64,000 nucleotides of DNA from Moringa oleifera (GCA_021397835.1 JAJFZO010000609.1:2167501-2231500); one strand, 5' to 3'. Positions 11,922 to 24,289 are shown, counted from the stretch's first letter. Program-made: numbers and translations. The notes: generated by a model from the letters alone, not told the origin.

Positions 11922-13424
11922 ACGAATTATTTTCCTTGGTTAACAATAATTGTAGTTTTGCCCATATCTGCAGGTTCTTTAATTTCTTTTTTCTTCTTCA
12001 TAGAGAAAATAAGGTAATTAGGTGGTATACAATATTTGTATGTGTCTTAGAACTTTTTCTAACGACCTATGCATTTTGTTATCATTTCCAATTGGATGAT
12101 TTGTTGATTCAATTGACGAAAGATTATAAATGGATCAATTTTTTTGATTTTTACTGGAGATTGGGAATAAATGGACTTTTTATAGGTCCTATTTTACTGA
12201 CAAGATTTATCACTACTTTAGCTACTTTAGCGGCTTGACTAGTTACTCGAGATTCTCGATTATTCCATTTTTGGATGTTGGCAATGTACAGCGGTCAAAT
12301 AGGATCATTTTCTTCTCAAGACTTTTTACTTTTTTTCTTCATGTGGGAGTTAGAATTAATTTTAGTTATCTACTTCTATCCATGAGAGGAGGAAAGAAAC
12401 ATCCAAATTCAACTACAAAGTTTATTTTGTACACTGTAGGAAGTTTCATTTTTCTATTAATAGGAGTTTTGGATATCGGTTTATATGGTTCCAATGAACC
12501 AACATTAAATTTTGAAATATTAACAAATCAATTGTATCTTGTCGCATTCAAAATAATATTTTATATTGGATTTCTTATTGCTTTTGTCATCAAATCACCA
12601 ATTATACCCTTACATACATGGCTATCAAACACCTACAAAGAGGCACGTTACAGTACTTGTCTGCTTCTCACCAGAATCTTATTAAAAATGGGAGTATATA
12701 AGTTGGTTTGAATCAATATGGAATTATTACCCCTTGCTCATTCTATATTTTCTCCCTGGTTGTTGGTAATAAGTACAATTCAAATAATTTATGCTGCTTC
12801 AACATCTCCTGGTCAACGTAATTTAAGAAAAAGAATAGCCTATTCTTTCGTATCTCATATGGGTTTCATAATTATAGGAATTGGTTCTATAATTGATCCA
12901 AGACTCAATGGAGCCATCTTACAAATAGTCTCTCATGGATTTATTGGCGCTTCACTTTTTTTCTTAGCAGGAACAAGTTATGATAGAATACGTCTTGTTT
13001 ATCTTGACGAAATGGGCGAAATGGTTATCTCAATTCCAAAATATTTACAATGTTCAGTATCTTATCGATGGCTTCTCTTGCATTACCGGGCTTGAGTGGT
13101 TTTGTTGCAGAGTTGATCGTATTTTCTGGAATAATTACTAGCCAAAAATATTTTTTAATGCTAAAAGTACTAATTACTTCTGTAATGGCAATTGGAATGA
13201 TATTAACTCCTATTTATTCATTATCTATGTCACGCCAAATGTTCTATGGATACAAGCTAATTAATGACCCAAACTTGTATTTTTTTGATTATAGACCATG
13301 AGAGTTATTTGTTTCGATCTTTATTCTTCCACCCATAATAGTTATTGGTATTTATCCGGATTTCGTTCTCTCACTATCAAATGACAAGGTCAAAGCTATT
13401 CTATCTAATTATTTTTGTAGATAG
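11922..13424 (+). pseudogene. ndhD: ndhD pseudogene (NDH subunit D), ACG start
   Basis: Total length of 1503 bp equals a normal ndhD. The start is ACG at 11922 followed by NYFPWLTII, the codon that many eudicots edit to AUG in RNA. NdhD is a large antiporter-like membrane subunit of NDH. A frameshift near 11990 moves to [14 protein letters not shown] at 12238 (native Trp) ends that part. Further blocks are [13 protein letters not shown], [17 protein letters not shown] and [12 protein letters not shown], with a shift near 13045, then [11 protein letters not shown] and a TGA after DYRP. The end is at TAG 13422. Confidence 0.93.
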
Positions 13425-13611
13425 TTTTCATGAATAAAACAAAAAAGAAATTGAATTGTAACCAAACATACTTGGCGTTTGTCAAAATGTTTTGAATAAA
13501 GTAGTGTACTGATTCAAAAGTTTCTTGACGTCTTACACTCAATTTTCTTACTTATATATCTATATGTATACGCTATCCCATCTTTTATATTTGTTAGCCC
13601 CTTTCTTCAAT

Positions 13612-14057
13612 TCAATTAGATGTTAATGTAAATGAACCATAACTATGTAAACCTAGTCCTAATAGATTGACCCCAAAATAACATATCCAAATTATAAGAA
13701 AGTCTATAGAAGCGACAATTGCAGAATTTATACCTGCCAAATTAATATTTCTTCGAATATGTAAATAAATCATGAATATGGTCCAAGTAATAAAGGCCCA
13801 AGTTTCTTTTAGGTCCTAATTCCAATATGATCCCCATGCCTCATTAGCCCATACTACTCCTGAGAGAATGCCTATGGTTAAAAAAATAAACCCAAGACTA
13901 ATAATACGATAACTCCAATGATCCAATTGTTGAATCGATCAATACCTATAGTTCTATCATTTCATCGACTAATAAGGTTAAAAAAATTTGTAATTACAAT
14001 TGAAACGACTGGAAAAGATATATGAGTTAATATATGCTCTAAGGATGAAAAAAGCAT
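13612..14057 (-). pseudogene. ccsA: ccsA pseudogene with large internal deletion
   Basis: CcsA is the membrane protein that attaches heme to c-type cytochromes in the thylakoid lumen. Minus-strand translation starts MLFSSLEHILTHISFPVV (14057 down), then near 13945 jumps to the C-terminal third: [38 protein letters not shown] and [13 protein letters not shown], ending at 13612. Only 446 bp remain of about 960, so roughly 500 bp of the middle is gone, including the usual heme-handling region. A TAG (native TGG) interrupts WNWDPKETW. The flanking order ndhD-ccsA-trnL is native. Confidence 0.9.
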
Positions 14058-14164
14058 AAAAATAAAAAAAAAAGAAAAAATGTGAGGGTCCTCCGATTAT
14101 ATGGAATTGAAATAGGGAATTTAATTCATTATAGAACTTATTCTATCTCTTTTAGAAGATGCTA

Positions 14165-14244
14165 CGCCGCTACTCGGACTCGAACCGAGATGCACTAGTA
14201 CTGCTTCCTAAGAGCAGCGTGTCTACCAATTTCACCATAGCGAC
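14165..14244 (-). tRNA. trnL-UAG: tRNA-Leu (UAG), plastid type
   Basis: An 80-nt class II tRNA on the minus strand with long variable arm, anticodon loop CTTAGGA (anticodon UAG), D arm GAAATTGGTAGACACG and T arm CGGTTCGAGTCCG. Acceptor ends read GTCGCTA and TAGCGGC, so one pair is changed. The last base is G instead of A. It lies between ccsA and rpl32 as in plastids. Confidence 0.9.
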
Positions 14245-15469
14245 TTGTTCAAAATCATAATAACCTTTTTTTATTCAATCGTAGAGATTGAAAGAGTCGG
14301 TTCAAATTCAATGGAATTGAGGAAAGATTTAATGAAAAAAAACTCATTTAAAAAAGGATTTGAAGGTGTGAATCAAACATTAAGCCTTTATAATAATAAT
14401 CTAATTCTCTTTTTCTTTTTTAGTTTTTTAAGTTAAGAGTTTGTAACTTAATAAGAGAAGTTTTTGTAGTTTATGTTTTTTCCTAAAATAGAATTGTTGT
14501 AACTAAATAGTTGTGACTTCAATCCAGAGATAAAACTAAAAAAATAGTTTTTTTATCATTTTATTTTCATTTGTTAATTATTTAATATAATTTTAAAAAT
14601 CTATAAATCTATTTTTTATGAATTAAATGAATAAAATAAAAATAAAAAATATGATTTTTACGGATCAAAATTTTAGCAAACATCTAACAATTTAAATTAA
14701 AAGAGGTTTATGTAATTTGCATAGCTTTGTATTGATTCTTAGGGGTTTTGGTTGTTAATTTGTGTTTAAATTTATCAAACTAACTAGGTATTGGAGGGGG
14801 GGGGGGACGTATTGTACAAAATAAAGTTTTGATTTCTATCATAATTCATACTTCCAAAAAAATACTTTCTAAATCTAAGTTAGAATAATAATTATAAAGA
14901 TATATATCTTGATTGATCTTCCTATATAAATATAGGAGTTTTTTGATCACTTAAAAATGATACATTATTCGTATATAATAGCCACCACTAAATTTGAAAA
15001 GGTGCTTTTATCAATTGGGTTTCAAGCAAGGAATATATAATGATTCAAAAAAATAATGATTAAGAAAGTTCTAAGAGTTACAAGATTTAAACTTAATCAA
15101 TTAATTTCAACAATATAAACCTACAGATTTTGACTAAAGATCTTCTATTGCTTCTTCTATAGTAGAAAAAAAAGAGAAATATAAAAAAATTTTATATTTA
15201 TTATTCTAACAAGTGTGCGATGGGGAAAATAAGAATCTCCATCCCAAAAATGAAAAAAAAAACACATTATAAAAAAAGTGAAACCTTATATCTTGTCTTT
15301 ATTTTATTTTAAAAAAGACAACCTTTTATTATTTTATAATTTAGTAGAAAAAAATCAATGCGTTCAAACATTAGGAAATGGAAATCATTCCTTTTATACT
15401 CATTACTTCTATATTCTAAAAAAAATTAGCATTTCGAGTTAGGTCGATTCAGATTAGTTTAATGTTTTT
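14245..15469. other. trnL-rpl32 spacer
   Basis: A 1.2-kb AT-rich plastid spacer with many homopolymer runs and a run of about 12 G at 14797-14808. Short open frames here are compositional. I see no gene. Confidence 0.6.
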
Positions 15470-15637
15470 TTATTTAGTTTTATTTATTTGTCATACAAAC
15501 AAACTTTTTAAATTCCTTGTAGAAAGAGATTTCGCTAACGAAAAAGCTTTCAACACTGCCCAATATCCCTTATTTTTCCAAATATTTTTACAAATACACT
15601 TTTTTGATATAAAAGTATATTTGTTTGGAACTGCCAT
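15470..15637 (-). pseudogene. rpl32: rpl32 pseudogene (ribosomal protein L32)
   Basis: Minus-strand 56-codon frame: [13 protein letters not shown], then [31 protein letters not shown], then TGA (15491-15493, native Arg CGA), QINKTK and stop at 15470. bL32 is a small protein of the plastid large ribosomal subunit. Basic residues of the family are often replaced (KKR to NKY, RIRK to CICK), so decay is more than the one stop. Position between trnL-UAG and ndhF is native. Confidence 0.88.
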
Positions 15638-16795
15638 TCAAAAACAAAAAAGGTTATTCAATGCTGTGGTTCGATGTGTAAGACATCTATTGTTCAAAAC
15701 GAATCATTCTTTCCTATTCCTTATCTATCTATTTATATTTATTTTATTTTTTTTCTTTAGATTGTATATACTATCTTCAAAACAAAAAACTCTAAATACA
15801 TGTGTAAAAATAGTATAAAATATTCCATCACTGGAACAAAAAAAAAAAGAAAAAACAATATGATGTAGGATTTTCTTTATTTCTAGTCCATTACAATAGC
15901 TGAAAGAAAGAAAAATTTGTATTTATTGGTACATTTTATCCCCATTCAAATTTATAGAATACACTATCCCATATAATATAAGCCAAATTGGTTGAAGTTG
16001 ATGAAAAAATCGAAATTTTTTTCTTTTCTCTTTCCAACCATCTCTATCTATTTTTGTCGTGCTACATTTCTATTTATATTTATATAGGAAAAGGACATCA
16101 AAAAATTTAAGAACCCTTTTTTATGTTTTATCTAATAAAAAAATTTTATTTTTTTATTTTATTGATCAAACTCAAAGAAAGAGTACACCTAATTTTAATT
16201 TTCAAATTTGAATCAGGCTAGTAGTTTAGTTAATCGATACACGATTTTGTAATTAGGTTCATATCTAAAAAAAAAATTAGAATATTCTTTCTTACAAGCA
16301 TAAGTATCATTTATTGTAATGGAAGACAATCAATCAGTTCCACAATGAACTAGTTAAGGATAACAAACTAAAATAACTAATTTCTTTATTGAATAAAGCT
16401 TTGGTTCATCCTATAATTATGATTCGTATCAAGTACTTTTTTGTTTATAGGGTAAATCTTTATTCTATTTTTGATATATCTATATAAATTATTGGATTGT
16501 AATAATAATTGAATTTTTCTATATTTTCATAAAGATCTTGCTTAATAAACTTAATAAAAAGTAATTATTTTCTTTTTTCATTTTTTTCAATAGTAACTTA
16601 GTCATACCATTTAAGCACTTTTAATTTCTTGATTTTGAAGTATTTGATTGAGACTAATTCCGAATAGAAAAAATTTCCATTTAAGTTTGAAATATCGTGA
16701 TTTTTTTTTATTTTTCCCTTTGAGATAAGAACTGGTAAATCAGAAATAATTAATAATTAATAATTAATGGAGAATAAAATAAAAAAGTTTTTTTT
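15638..16795. other. rpl32-ndhF spacer
   Basis: A 1.16-kb AT-rich plastid spacer with poly-A and poly-T tracts. No gene found; open frames on either strand lack any family resemblance. Confidence 0.6.
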
Positions 16796-19013
16796 ATGGA
16801 ACACACAAATTAATATTCATGGATCATACCTTTCATTCCACTTCTAGTTCCTATTTTACTAGGAATGGGACTTTTACTTTTTTCGACGGCAACAAAGAAT
16901 CTTTGTCGTATGTGGTATTTTTTTAGTATTTTATTGTATGATTTTTTTAGTCGATCTAGCTATTCGACAAATAACTGCAAGTTTCACCTATTAATATGTA
17001 TGGTCTTGGACAATAAATAGTGAATTCTCTTTCGAGTTTGACCACTTTATTGATCCACTTACTTCTATTATGTCAATATTAATCACTATTGTTGAAATTT
17101 TTGTTCTTATTTATAGTGACAATTATATGTCTCATGATCAAGGGTATTTGATTTTTTTTGCTTATATGAGATTTTTCAATACTTCAATGTTGGGATTAGT
17201 TACTAGTTCTAATTTGATACAAGTTTATATTTTTTGAGAATTAGTTGGAATGCGTTCTTATTTATTAATAGGTTTTTGGTTCACACAACCTATTGCAGCG
17301 AATGCTTGTCAAAAAGCCTTTATAACTAATCGTGCAGGGGATTTTGGTTTATTATTAGGAATTTTAGGCCTTTATTGGATATCGAGTAGTTTCGAATTTC
17401 AGGATTTGTTCGAAATATTCAATAACTTGATTTATAGTAATCAAATTAATTTTTTATTCCTTACTTTGTGTGCTTTTCTATTATTTATAGACTTAATTGC
17501 TAAATCCGTGTAATTCCCCTTTCATGTATGGTTACCTGATGCCATGGAAGGTCTTACTCCTATTTCGGCTTTTATACATGCTGCTACTATGGTAGCAGCG
17601 AGAATTTTTCTTGTAGCTCGGCTTCTTCCTCTTTTCATAGTCATACCTTACATAATGTATCTAATTTCTTTGATAGGTATAATAACAATACTATTAGGAA
17701 CTACTTTAGCTCTTGCTCAAAAAGATATTAAGAAAAGCTTAGCCTATTCTATAATGTCTCAATTGGGTTATATGATGTTAGCTCTAGGTATGGGGTCTTA
17801 TCGAGCCGCTTTATTTCATTTGATTGCTCATGCTTGCTCAAAAGCTTTGTTATGTTTAGGATCCGAATCAATTATTCATTCAATGGAAGCTATTGTTGGA
17901 TATTCTCCAGTTAAAAGCTAGAATATAGTTCTTATGGGTGGTTTAAGAAAGCATGTGCCAATTACAAAAACTACTTTTTTGTTAGGCGCGTTTTCTCTTT
18001 GTGGTATTCCTCTCTTGCTTGTTTTTGATCAAAATATGAAATTATTAATGATAGTTGGTTGTATTCACCGATTTTTGCAGTAATAACTTGTTCCACAGTT
18101 AGATTAACTGCATTTTATATGTTTCGGATATATTTACTTACTTTTGAAGGACATTTAAATATTCATTTTCAAAATTACAGTGGAAAAGAAGCAACTCTTT
18201 CTATTCAATATCTCTATGGGGTAAAAAAGAACTAAAAAGGATTAACAGAAATTTTTGTTTAATACATTTATTAACAATGAATAAATACCGAAAGAGCTTT
18301 TTTTTTTTTTTTTGGAAAAAGGCATATTGAATTGTTAGCAATGTAAGAAATATAACTTTTATTACTATTACTCATTTTGGCGTTAAGACGACTTTGTCTT
18401 ATCCCCATGAATCGAACAATACTATGCTATTTCCTATGCTTATATTGGTTATATTTACTTTATTTGTTGGAACTATAGGAATTCCTTTTACTCAAGAAGG
18501 AATAGATTTTGATATATTATCAAAATTGTTAACTCTGTCTATAAACCTTTTACATCAAAATTCAAAAAACAAAACGGATTGGTATGAATTTTTGACAAAT
18601 GCAACTTTTTCAGTTAGTATAGCTTATTTCGGAATATTTATAGCATCTTTTTTATATAAGCCTTTTTATTCATCTTTATAGAATTTAAACTTACTTAATT
18701 CATTTTTGAAAAAATGTCCTAAGAGAATTTTGTAGGACAAAATAAAAAATTGGATATACGATTGGTCAAATAATCATGCTTACATCAATACTTTTTATGC
18801 AATATCTTTAACTAATGGTATAGAGGATTAGTGAAACTAACTGATTTTTTTGATAGACAAGTAATTGATGGAATTCCGAATGGGATAGGTATTACGAGTT
18901 TCTTTATAGGAGAAAGTATAAAATATGTAGGGGAAAGAGGGGGGGTTTGGAGAAGAGTCGCATCTCTTCTTATCTCTTATTATATTTATCTTATTTACTT
19001 ATTTTTTTATTAA
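16796..19013 (+). pseudogene. ndhF: ndhF pseudogene (NDH subunit F)
   Basis: About 2.2 kb, near the normal length. NdhF is the largest antiporter-like membrane subunit of thylakoid NDH. Recognisable blocks are [11 protein letters not shown] near the start, [13 protein letters not shown] (17110), [14 protein letters not shown] (17250), [20 protein letters not shown] and the core [19 protein letters not shown] at 17544. Then come [34 protein letters not shown] and the C-terminal half [14 protein letters not shown] (18395) to [20 protein letters not shown] (18840). Stops come from native Trp (TGA in FWELVG, 17236) and Gln codons (TAA at 17511 in AKSAQFPLH). Several indels are present. Confidence 0.93.
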
Positions 19014-19104
19014 TTTACTACATTTTATTTTTAAATTCATATTTTTGAATTTCTTCTAATCTAAGAAGAATCTTTAAATTTTATTTTGTTCAACAATTTA
19101 TATA

Positions 19105-20195
19105 AATATTATGACATTTCATTTCTTACAGCATTTTCAAATCGATCATTTCTTATATATCAAAATGGCCGATTCCATTAGTTAGAATAAAAAAGAAGAG
19201 ATAAGAAGAGGTTTTTCAAATAAATATTTATCTTTTTTTTTAAATATTTCTAAATTTGAATTTTCTTGATTCCCATCTAGATTTTCATAAACTAGGTGTT
19301 TTTTATATTCATAACATGCCCTTGTATGTTTATTAATTCAAATTCATCATCCTTATATTTTTTTTCCTTTCCATTAATTTGGATCTCTTTCATTTCATCA
19401 ATTTTGTCCGGATCCTCCCTTTCTTCAGAAAAAAGAGAAGGAAAAGGATCTTCTTCGGTGGATACCTCTTGGTCCTGTTTAGTCCCCCTCTTTCTTCCGT
19501 TTCTGAGGTTTTTTTTTAGTTTCTTAGTAAAAAAAGGTAACAGTATTCCGCCTAAATGGTAAGCACAAGTAATAAATAAGTACATTAGACCTAATAGAAT
19601 TATTTTGCTGTATCCAGACTAATACCAATCCAACCCATTTCATGAATAAAATGTGACCAATTAACCAACCAACAAAACTACTTGTTACAAATAACATCTT
19701 GTTGTTGCATCAAAACATATAAATGTTAACTAATCTGGCTAACATTGAACTTGGTAAAATGAAATGGTTGAATAACTGAAAAATGAGATTATTCAGGAAT
19801 ACACATTGAATGCAAAGATTACACATTGAATTTTCGGTAGTAGATCCATAATTAAAAAAGTGTTTGTGATTGTTCCAGAAGAAATGAAACAAAAGATACG
19901 GCAGAGCTAGGATAGTTATTGTATAAGGTCTACCCAATGCTAAATGCAAAGGCGCATAATAGATCGATATGAACATTATGAGCTGTCCCGCAATAAAACC
20001 AGTTGTTGTTGGTACCTTCTTCTTGGTTCCTTCTTCTCCTTCTTTCATAACCCGAGCTCGGAGAAGGAAGAGATAAGAGGACCCTATGGAGAATGTGGTC
20101 AAGAATCCATAATAGAGTCCGACCACAACGACCGAATTGATTATCTTCATGCATAAGGATACTAGATTACCTAGTATAAAAGATTTCAAAATCAT
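19105..20195 (-). pseudogene. ycf1: ycf1 5' fragment (inverted-repeat copy)
   Basis: Starts at 20195 with [20 protein letters not shown] and runs through the hydrophobic N-terminal domain ([18 protein letters not shown], [36 protein letters not shown]) to 19710. After a frameshift it continues with [19 protein letters not shown] and the acidic stretch [20 protein letters not shown] (19400s). Resemblance fades near 19105, close to the end of ndhF, as expected where the small single copy meets the inverted repeat. Tic214's N-terminal helices anchor it in the inner envelope. This is the usual truncated ycf1 of one inverted-repeat copy, with added decay. Confidence 0.88.
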
Positions 20196-20520
20196 CACAA
20201 ACCTCTCTTTTTTCTTTTCTATTTCAATTTCTGGATTATTATATAATGATTTTGAAACTTTCTATATGTAAAAATAGAAAGAGATAGACTAAAAATGACA
20301 TCTTTTATGTCAATGACACCAAAGAGATATTAAATGAATGGAATTGGGATATGGATGAAATATAATGAAATAGAGCAACTTTGAGGTTCCTTATGAAATG
20401 AGGCATGGAATGGAGCCACTACGAAGAAGTTCCAAGGGTTATGAAGGAAAAACTTCGAGTTCATATTGGTCATGGGTTGAGAACGGGAATTGAACTTTAT
20501 GAGATCTAATCTTCTATTGT
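20196..20520. other. ycf1-trnN spacer
   Basis: Plastid inverted-repeat spacer of 325 bp; no gene seen. Confidence 0.6.
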
Positions 20521-20592
20521 TCCTCAGTAGCTCAGTAGTAGAGTGGTCGGCTGTTAATTGACTGGTCGTAAGTTCGAATCCTACTTGGGGAG
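20521..20592 (+). tRNA. trnN-GUU: tRNA-Asn (GUU), plastid type
   Basis: A 72-nt tRNA: acceptor TCCTCAG pairs with TTGGGGA-type 3' end, D arm TAGCTCAGTAGTAGAG, anticodon loop CTGTTAA, T arm AAGTTCGAATCCT. The anticodon stem has a substitution (TTGACTGG for the usual ACCGATTGG). Opposite orientation to trnR-ACG, as in the plastid inverted repeat. Confidence 0.9.
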
Positions 20593-21193
20593 ATTTAATT
20601 CATTCCAAATTAAAGAATTCAGAATGTTAGAATGAAAGGGTTCGCTTTGACCATTAAGAGTAGGTAACTTATTCCCTGTTTTTATTGCATTCTATCTCAT
20701 CGTATTACATTCTATTATGCGATATTTGAGAATCACCGTCAATACCTCAATATAGGTCTGGGATAATCCTTTGTTCTATAGTCCTGGGGCTATTTACAAC
20801 TAGCCAGTTAAGAATTATCAGATGTACTAGTACTAACAAGTGCACCAAAGATGCAGTCATTGATTCTCTCGAGAGGTCACAATTACCACGAGCAAACATA
20901 TTAATTTAATGACGAGGAATGTATTTTTGCTATGCTACTAATACTTGCACTTGCTCTGCTATTCCCTATCTGAGGAAGAGTTGCAAAGCGTAAAAAAATA
21001 CGCTGATTCAGGCTAGGAACACTAATACTATATGGTAAAAAACCATTTTTGATAAATTTAAATTTAAATAAAAAGTAAGGTGACTCCATTTCGACAAAAG
21101 ACCCACCCTCAAGTTCCATAGCTTTGAGTCTGCTATCTCGATCATGATTTTCCTACCCCCAAAGGGAAAGCTCTTTTCCTTTTGGGCCAGTTA
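20593..21193. other. trnN-trnR spacer
   Basis: Inverted-repeat spacer of about 600 bp between trnN-GUU and trnR-ACG. Slightly less AT-rich than the single-copy spacers. No gene seen. Confidence 0.6.
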
Positions 21194-21267
21194 TGGGTGA
21201 GGAGGGATTCAAACCCCCAACATCGTGGTTCGTATCCACGTGCTCTAATCCTCTGAGCTACAGGCCC
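21194..21267 (-). tRNA. trnR-ACG: tRNA-Arg (ACG), plastid type
   Basis: Minus-strand 74-nt tRNA: acceptor GGGCCTG, D arm TAGCTCAGAGGATTAGAG, anticodon loop region GGATACGAACC with anticodon ACG, T arm GGGGGTTTGAATCCC. The T loop has TTTGAAT where TTCGAAT is usual (C to T), and the 3' acceptor side is CTCACCC instead of CTCGCCC, weakening the stem. Confidence 0.88.
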
Positions 21268-21512
21268 CACCCCGTCTCCACTGGATCTGTTCCCAAGAGT
21301 ACCTTAAAAAAAAGGAACCTTTCCTCTCCCCAGCTATTTCATTTTTGGTTAAAAAGATGTGAAAGCGCCTTTCTCTCTATAAGAACGGTGCATTCCAAGG
21401 TATGAAGTGGGAGAGAAGGGATTTCATCATTGGGGTTTTGGTTTTAAATAAGACAGCCTTTTCATTTTTCATATTAAAAAAGTAATAAGAATGAGAGTGT
21501 TAAGCTTTTTAT

Positions 21513-21634
21513 CATCCTGGCGTCGAGCTACTTTTCTGCAGAACCTCCCTTACAGTATCGTTACCACAGTAAAGTTTAACCACCAAGTTCGAGATGGATT
21601 GGTGTTGTTCCTTTACTCCTAGGACACCAAAATA
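21513..21634 (-). rRNA. rrn5: 5S rRNA (rrn5), plastid type
   Basis: The minus strand matches plastid 5S rRNA over its whole ~121 nt: start ATTTTGGTGTCCTAGGAGTA, central CCAATCCATCTCGAACTTGG, loop E area GGTGGTTAAAC, end GTAGCTCGACGCCAGGATG. About ten point changes are visible, mostly G-to-A or C-to-T (for example CATCCCGAAC to CATCTCGAAC). It follows trnR-ACG as in the inverted repeat. The rrn4.5 that should come next is missing; plastid identity ends near 21735. Confidence 0.9.
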
Positions 21635-22469
21635 TTGAACCATGAATGAAGAAAGGCATGCGAGAAAAGCATATTTGCCTAGTGATTGTGAGGCTCCAAT
21701 TCTTAACTTGAGATGAGACCAAAGTTCATAATAGTGAACTCTGACATGGTCCACTATTGAGGACTTTCTCTTTCGGGGTCCGCTTTCGCAAACTCTGACA
21801 CGGTCCGTAATACAAACCTCTTGGCAAGTCCGTAATGGAAGCTTCATCTCCTCATTTTCTTTATTCCCAAAACTGTCATCATTACTCCTTGTATGTTACA
21901 TGAAGCAACCTTTGATTGATAGGTGTTTTGTTGGGAATTTCTCTTGGCATCTTATTATTGTCTTTTCAAGTTCTATGGTAAAAGGCATATGAATTCTTGT
22001 GCCTTTCCCTCCATTTTTCCTTGGTTAGGGTTCATCCATGTGCCATGCTCTTGGTGAAAGCTTCCAAATATAAATAGCACTTGCCATTACCATACTTCTT
22101 CGTTTCTCCTTATTTCTTCCTTTTGGCTTCCTCTTTAGTTTTCCTCATTTCTTCCTTTTGGCTTTCTCCTTGACTTTTCTTGGTAAGCTTTTCTTCCTCT
22201 TTTATTTTTAGCTTGTCATGACCGACTCTTTTATTGCTGCACTCTTCTTTCTATTATCACTCTTTTTTACTTGAAAGGCATTAAGTCCTTTCATGAGTTT
22301 AGTCATTTTCTAAGTACTTCATTCCATCTAAACGAGATAGAGCTTGCGATTTTCATCGGCATTACCTTTGTTATACGAGAAGCGTTATTCACGGGTGTTT
22401 GAATTTCGTATCTTCGATTCATTTGGGAGTAATGTGATTTTTTTATGATCTCCCCCACTTAGCTCACCC

Positions 22470-24080
22470 CCAAAAGCTGGTATGCCATGGCCAACTTCTT
22501 AGAGGCTATCACTTTAGTAGGTTTTGACTACTACCTTGTAAATGTTTTTGCTAAACTCTTTCTCCTTAGAGCATCATTGGCAGGGGGTGGTTTTTTTTCT
22601 TGCCCGATTAGGTCGATGACTTTTAGGCCCCTTTGAGCATGATTTAGATCATTGGAACCAAAATTTCTTTTCTATTTCATGGAACGAACTTCTAAAGGAT
22701 GTGTTTGCGTGGGAGTTAACCTTCTCATTGAAGGTAAGGCTTCGTATTTGACAGATCCTAAATGTCAAGAGGTCTTTGATGCTCTCCATGATAAGCCATC
22801 ATAGATTTGAGTGAGGTTTGCAACTTTGCGATGCTAGATCATGTTTACCGCTCAGTTCCTCCATTGACTCAGCTTAACTCTTTTCTCAATTTGTCTTCTT
22901 CCACTTCTTTTTATGATCGTGAGATTAAGAGTCAACATCTTTTCCTTTGGTGGTTCATTTTTTTCCTTATTTTCATACTTTTTAACCTCTTTCTCTTTAT
23001 ATATATATATATGCACATCCGATTACGCTACCTCTCACAATATTACTGACTTTAGTGACTCTTAAGCTTCAGCTAAAATGTTGCTTTCTTTTACTGATGT
23101 CACCAATGTCCACAAGCATGCAAACTGCAAAGCAAAGTTCGTAGTGGTGAAAAAAGAGCAACAGTATGAGAAAAGGCACTCTATCAGGTCTAGTCCAATG
23201 GCCTCTTTTACGATGCGATCTTTCTAGTTGGACATAACCTCGATCGTCATTTTGACAACCATTATAGTCATGCCTTTATCTTCCACTATCCCGATAGTTT
23301 CCTCACAGCCACCACGTACCACTCACATGCTCATTACGGTCGTTCAAGCTTCATCATTAATAACGTCGAAGTTTGTCCCATCATGGTTAGTCTGTACCTT
23401 GAATATCATATGGGACCCTAAAGTTGCCTTTGAATCTTCCTACTAGCCTAAGTCGGTTTGAGTGAGATGGTAAGCAATGTCATGGTCCATATTGGTTAGG
23501 CAAACCATTCGTTCTTCTATTAATTTTTTTAATAATCTTGCTCTTCTCTCTTGGTAGGTGGCCTCTAATCTTCCCGTCGCCATTAAGTGTTTCTTTCAAG
23601 AGGCCAAGAAAGTGAAAGATACGGAGGCATGCCTTTTGACCTCTCTAAACAATATGATCGCTTTGTCAAAGGAGCTTAGCCAAGTCAAGGTAAAGAAAGA
23701 CCAAGTTTTTTGTTACGCTGTTACTTTAGATGACGCATTAAAGGCCAAGGTTAAAGAGTTAAAGGTGGCTCGCCAATAATTGTCTAAGGTGTAGGACCAA
23801 TTGGCGACACTTCGAATTAATACCAAGGCACGCATTTTTGCCACTCAAGATGAAGAGAAGGATCTTATAGGGCATCAGATGTGTGTTTGGAGGAAAAAAA
23901 ATTTCTTGTGACGCCTATGTAACTACTTTCCAAGATGCAAAGCGCCAATTGGTTGAGGTTCATCTAGAATGGGACCTCAGTTATGTGGACTAGATAGATT
24001 ATGTGGCCATTCCTTTTTCCCCCATATTTTCTACTTCAGAGTTGCTCGAAGATGTTACAGATGCGGCTTACATAGATTAA
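22470..24080 (+). pseudogene. coding-like remnant, possible antisense extra ORF of a Tat element
   Basis: Forward-strand blocks free of stops over 60-75 codons look coding, not random. One reads LIEGKASYLTDPKCQEVFDA (around 22720-22780). Another is MASNLPVAIKCFFQEAKKVK (23558) followed by a charged, coiled-coil-like stretch LSKELSQVKVKKDQ and LKAKVKELKVARQ. This resembles gag-like or plant-mobile-domain proteins that Tat elements often carry antisense downstream of pol. Several stops break it. I cannot assign a family with confidence. Confidence 0.4.
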
Positions 24081-24289
24081 ACTTTTTTTTTAATTGTTCC
24101 TTTGCTTCATTTAATAAAGTAGATCTCTTTTTTTAAGCCTTGACTCTTATCTGTGCCTTAAGAACCAAGTTTAGTTTTGCGATTTTAACTATAGATTTAT
24201 CCTTAATAACCACTTGGTCATTTGGCAGACAAGCCATCCGCTCAAGGGAATGGTTTCCTAGGAACTAATCTTTTTCATGTACTAGTGCC

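Noticed and set aside
14245..16795. Several open frames of 60-118 codons in the ccsA-ndhF area
   Set aside because: They are AT-composition frames in spacers or antisense shadows of rpl32; no family resemblance.
19296..19562. Plus-strand open frame over ycf1 5' part
   Set aside because: It is the antisense shadow of the acidic ycf1 segment on the minus strand.
21193..21405. Open frame with MGEEGFKPPTSWFVST start
   Set aside because: Overlaps trnR-ACG on the opposite strand; coding look is chance.
21512..21847. 111-codon minus-strand frame
   Set aside because: It spans the 5S rRNA gene and its spacer; not protein coding.
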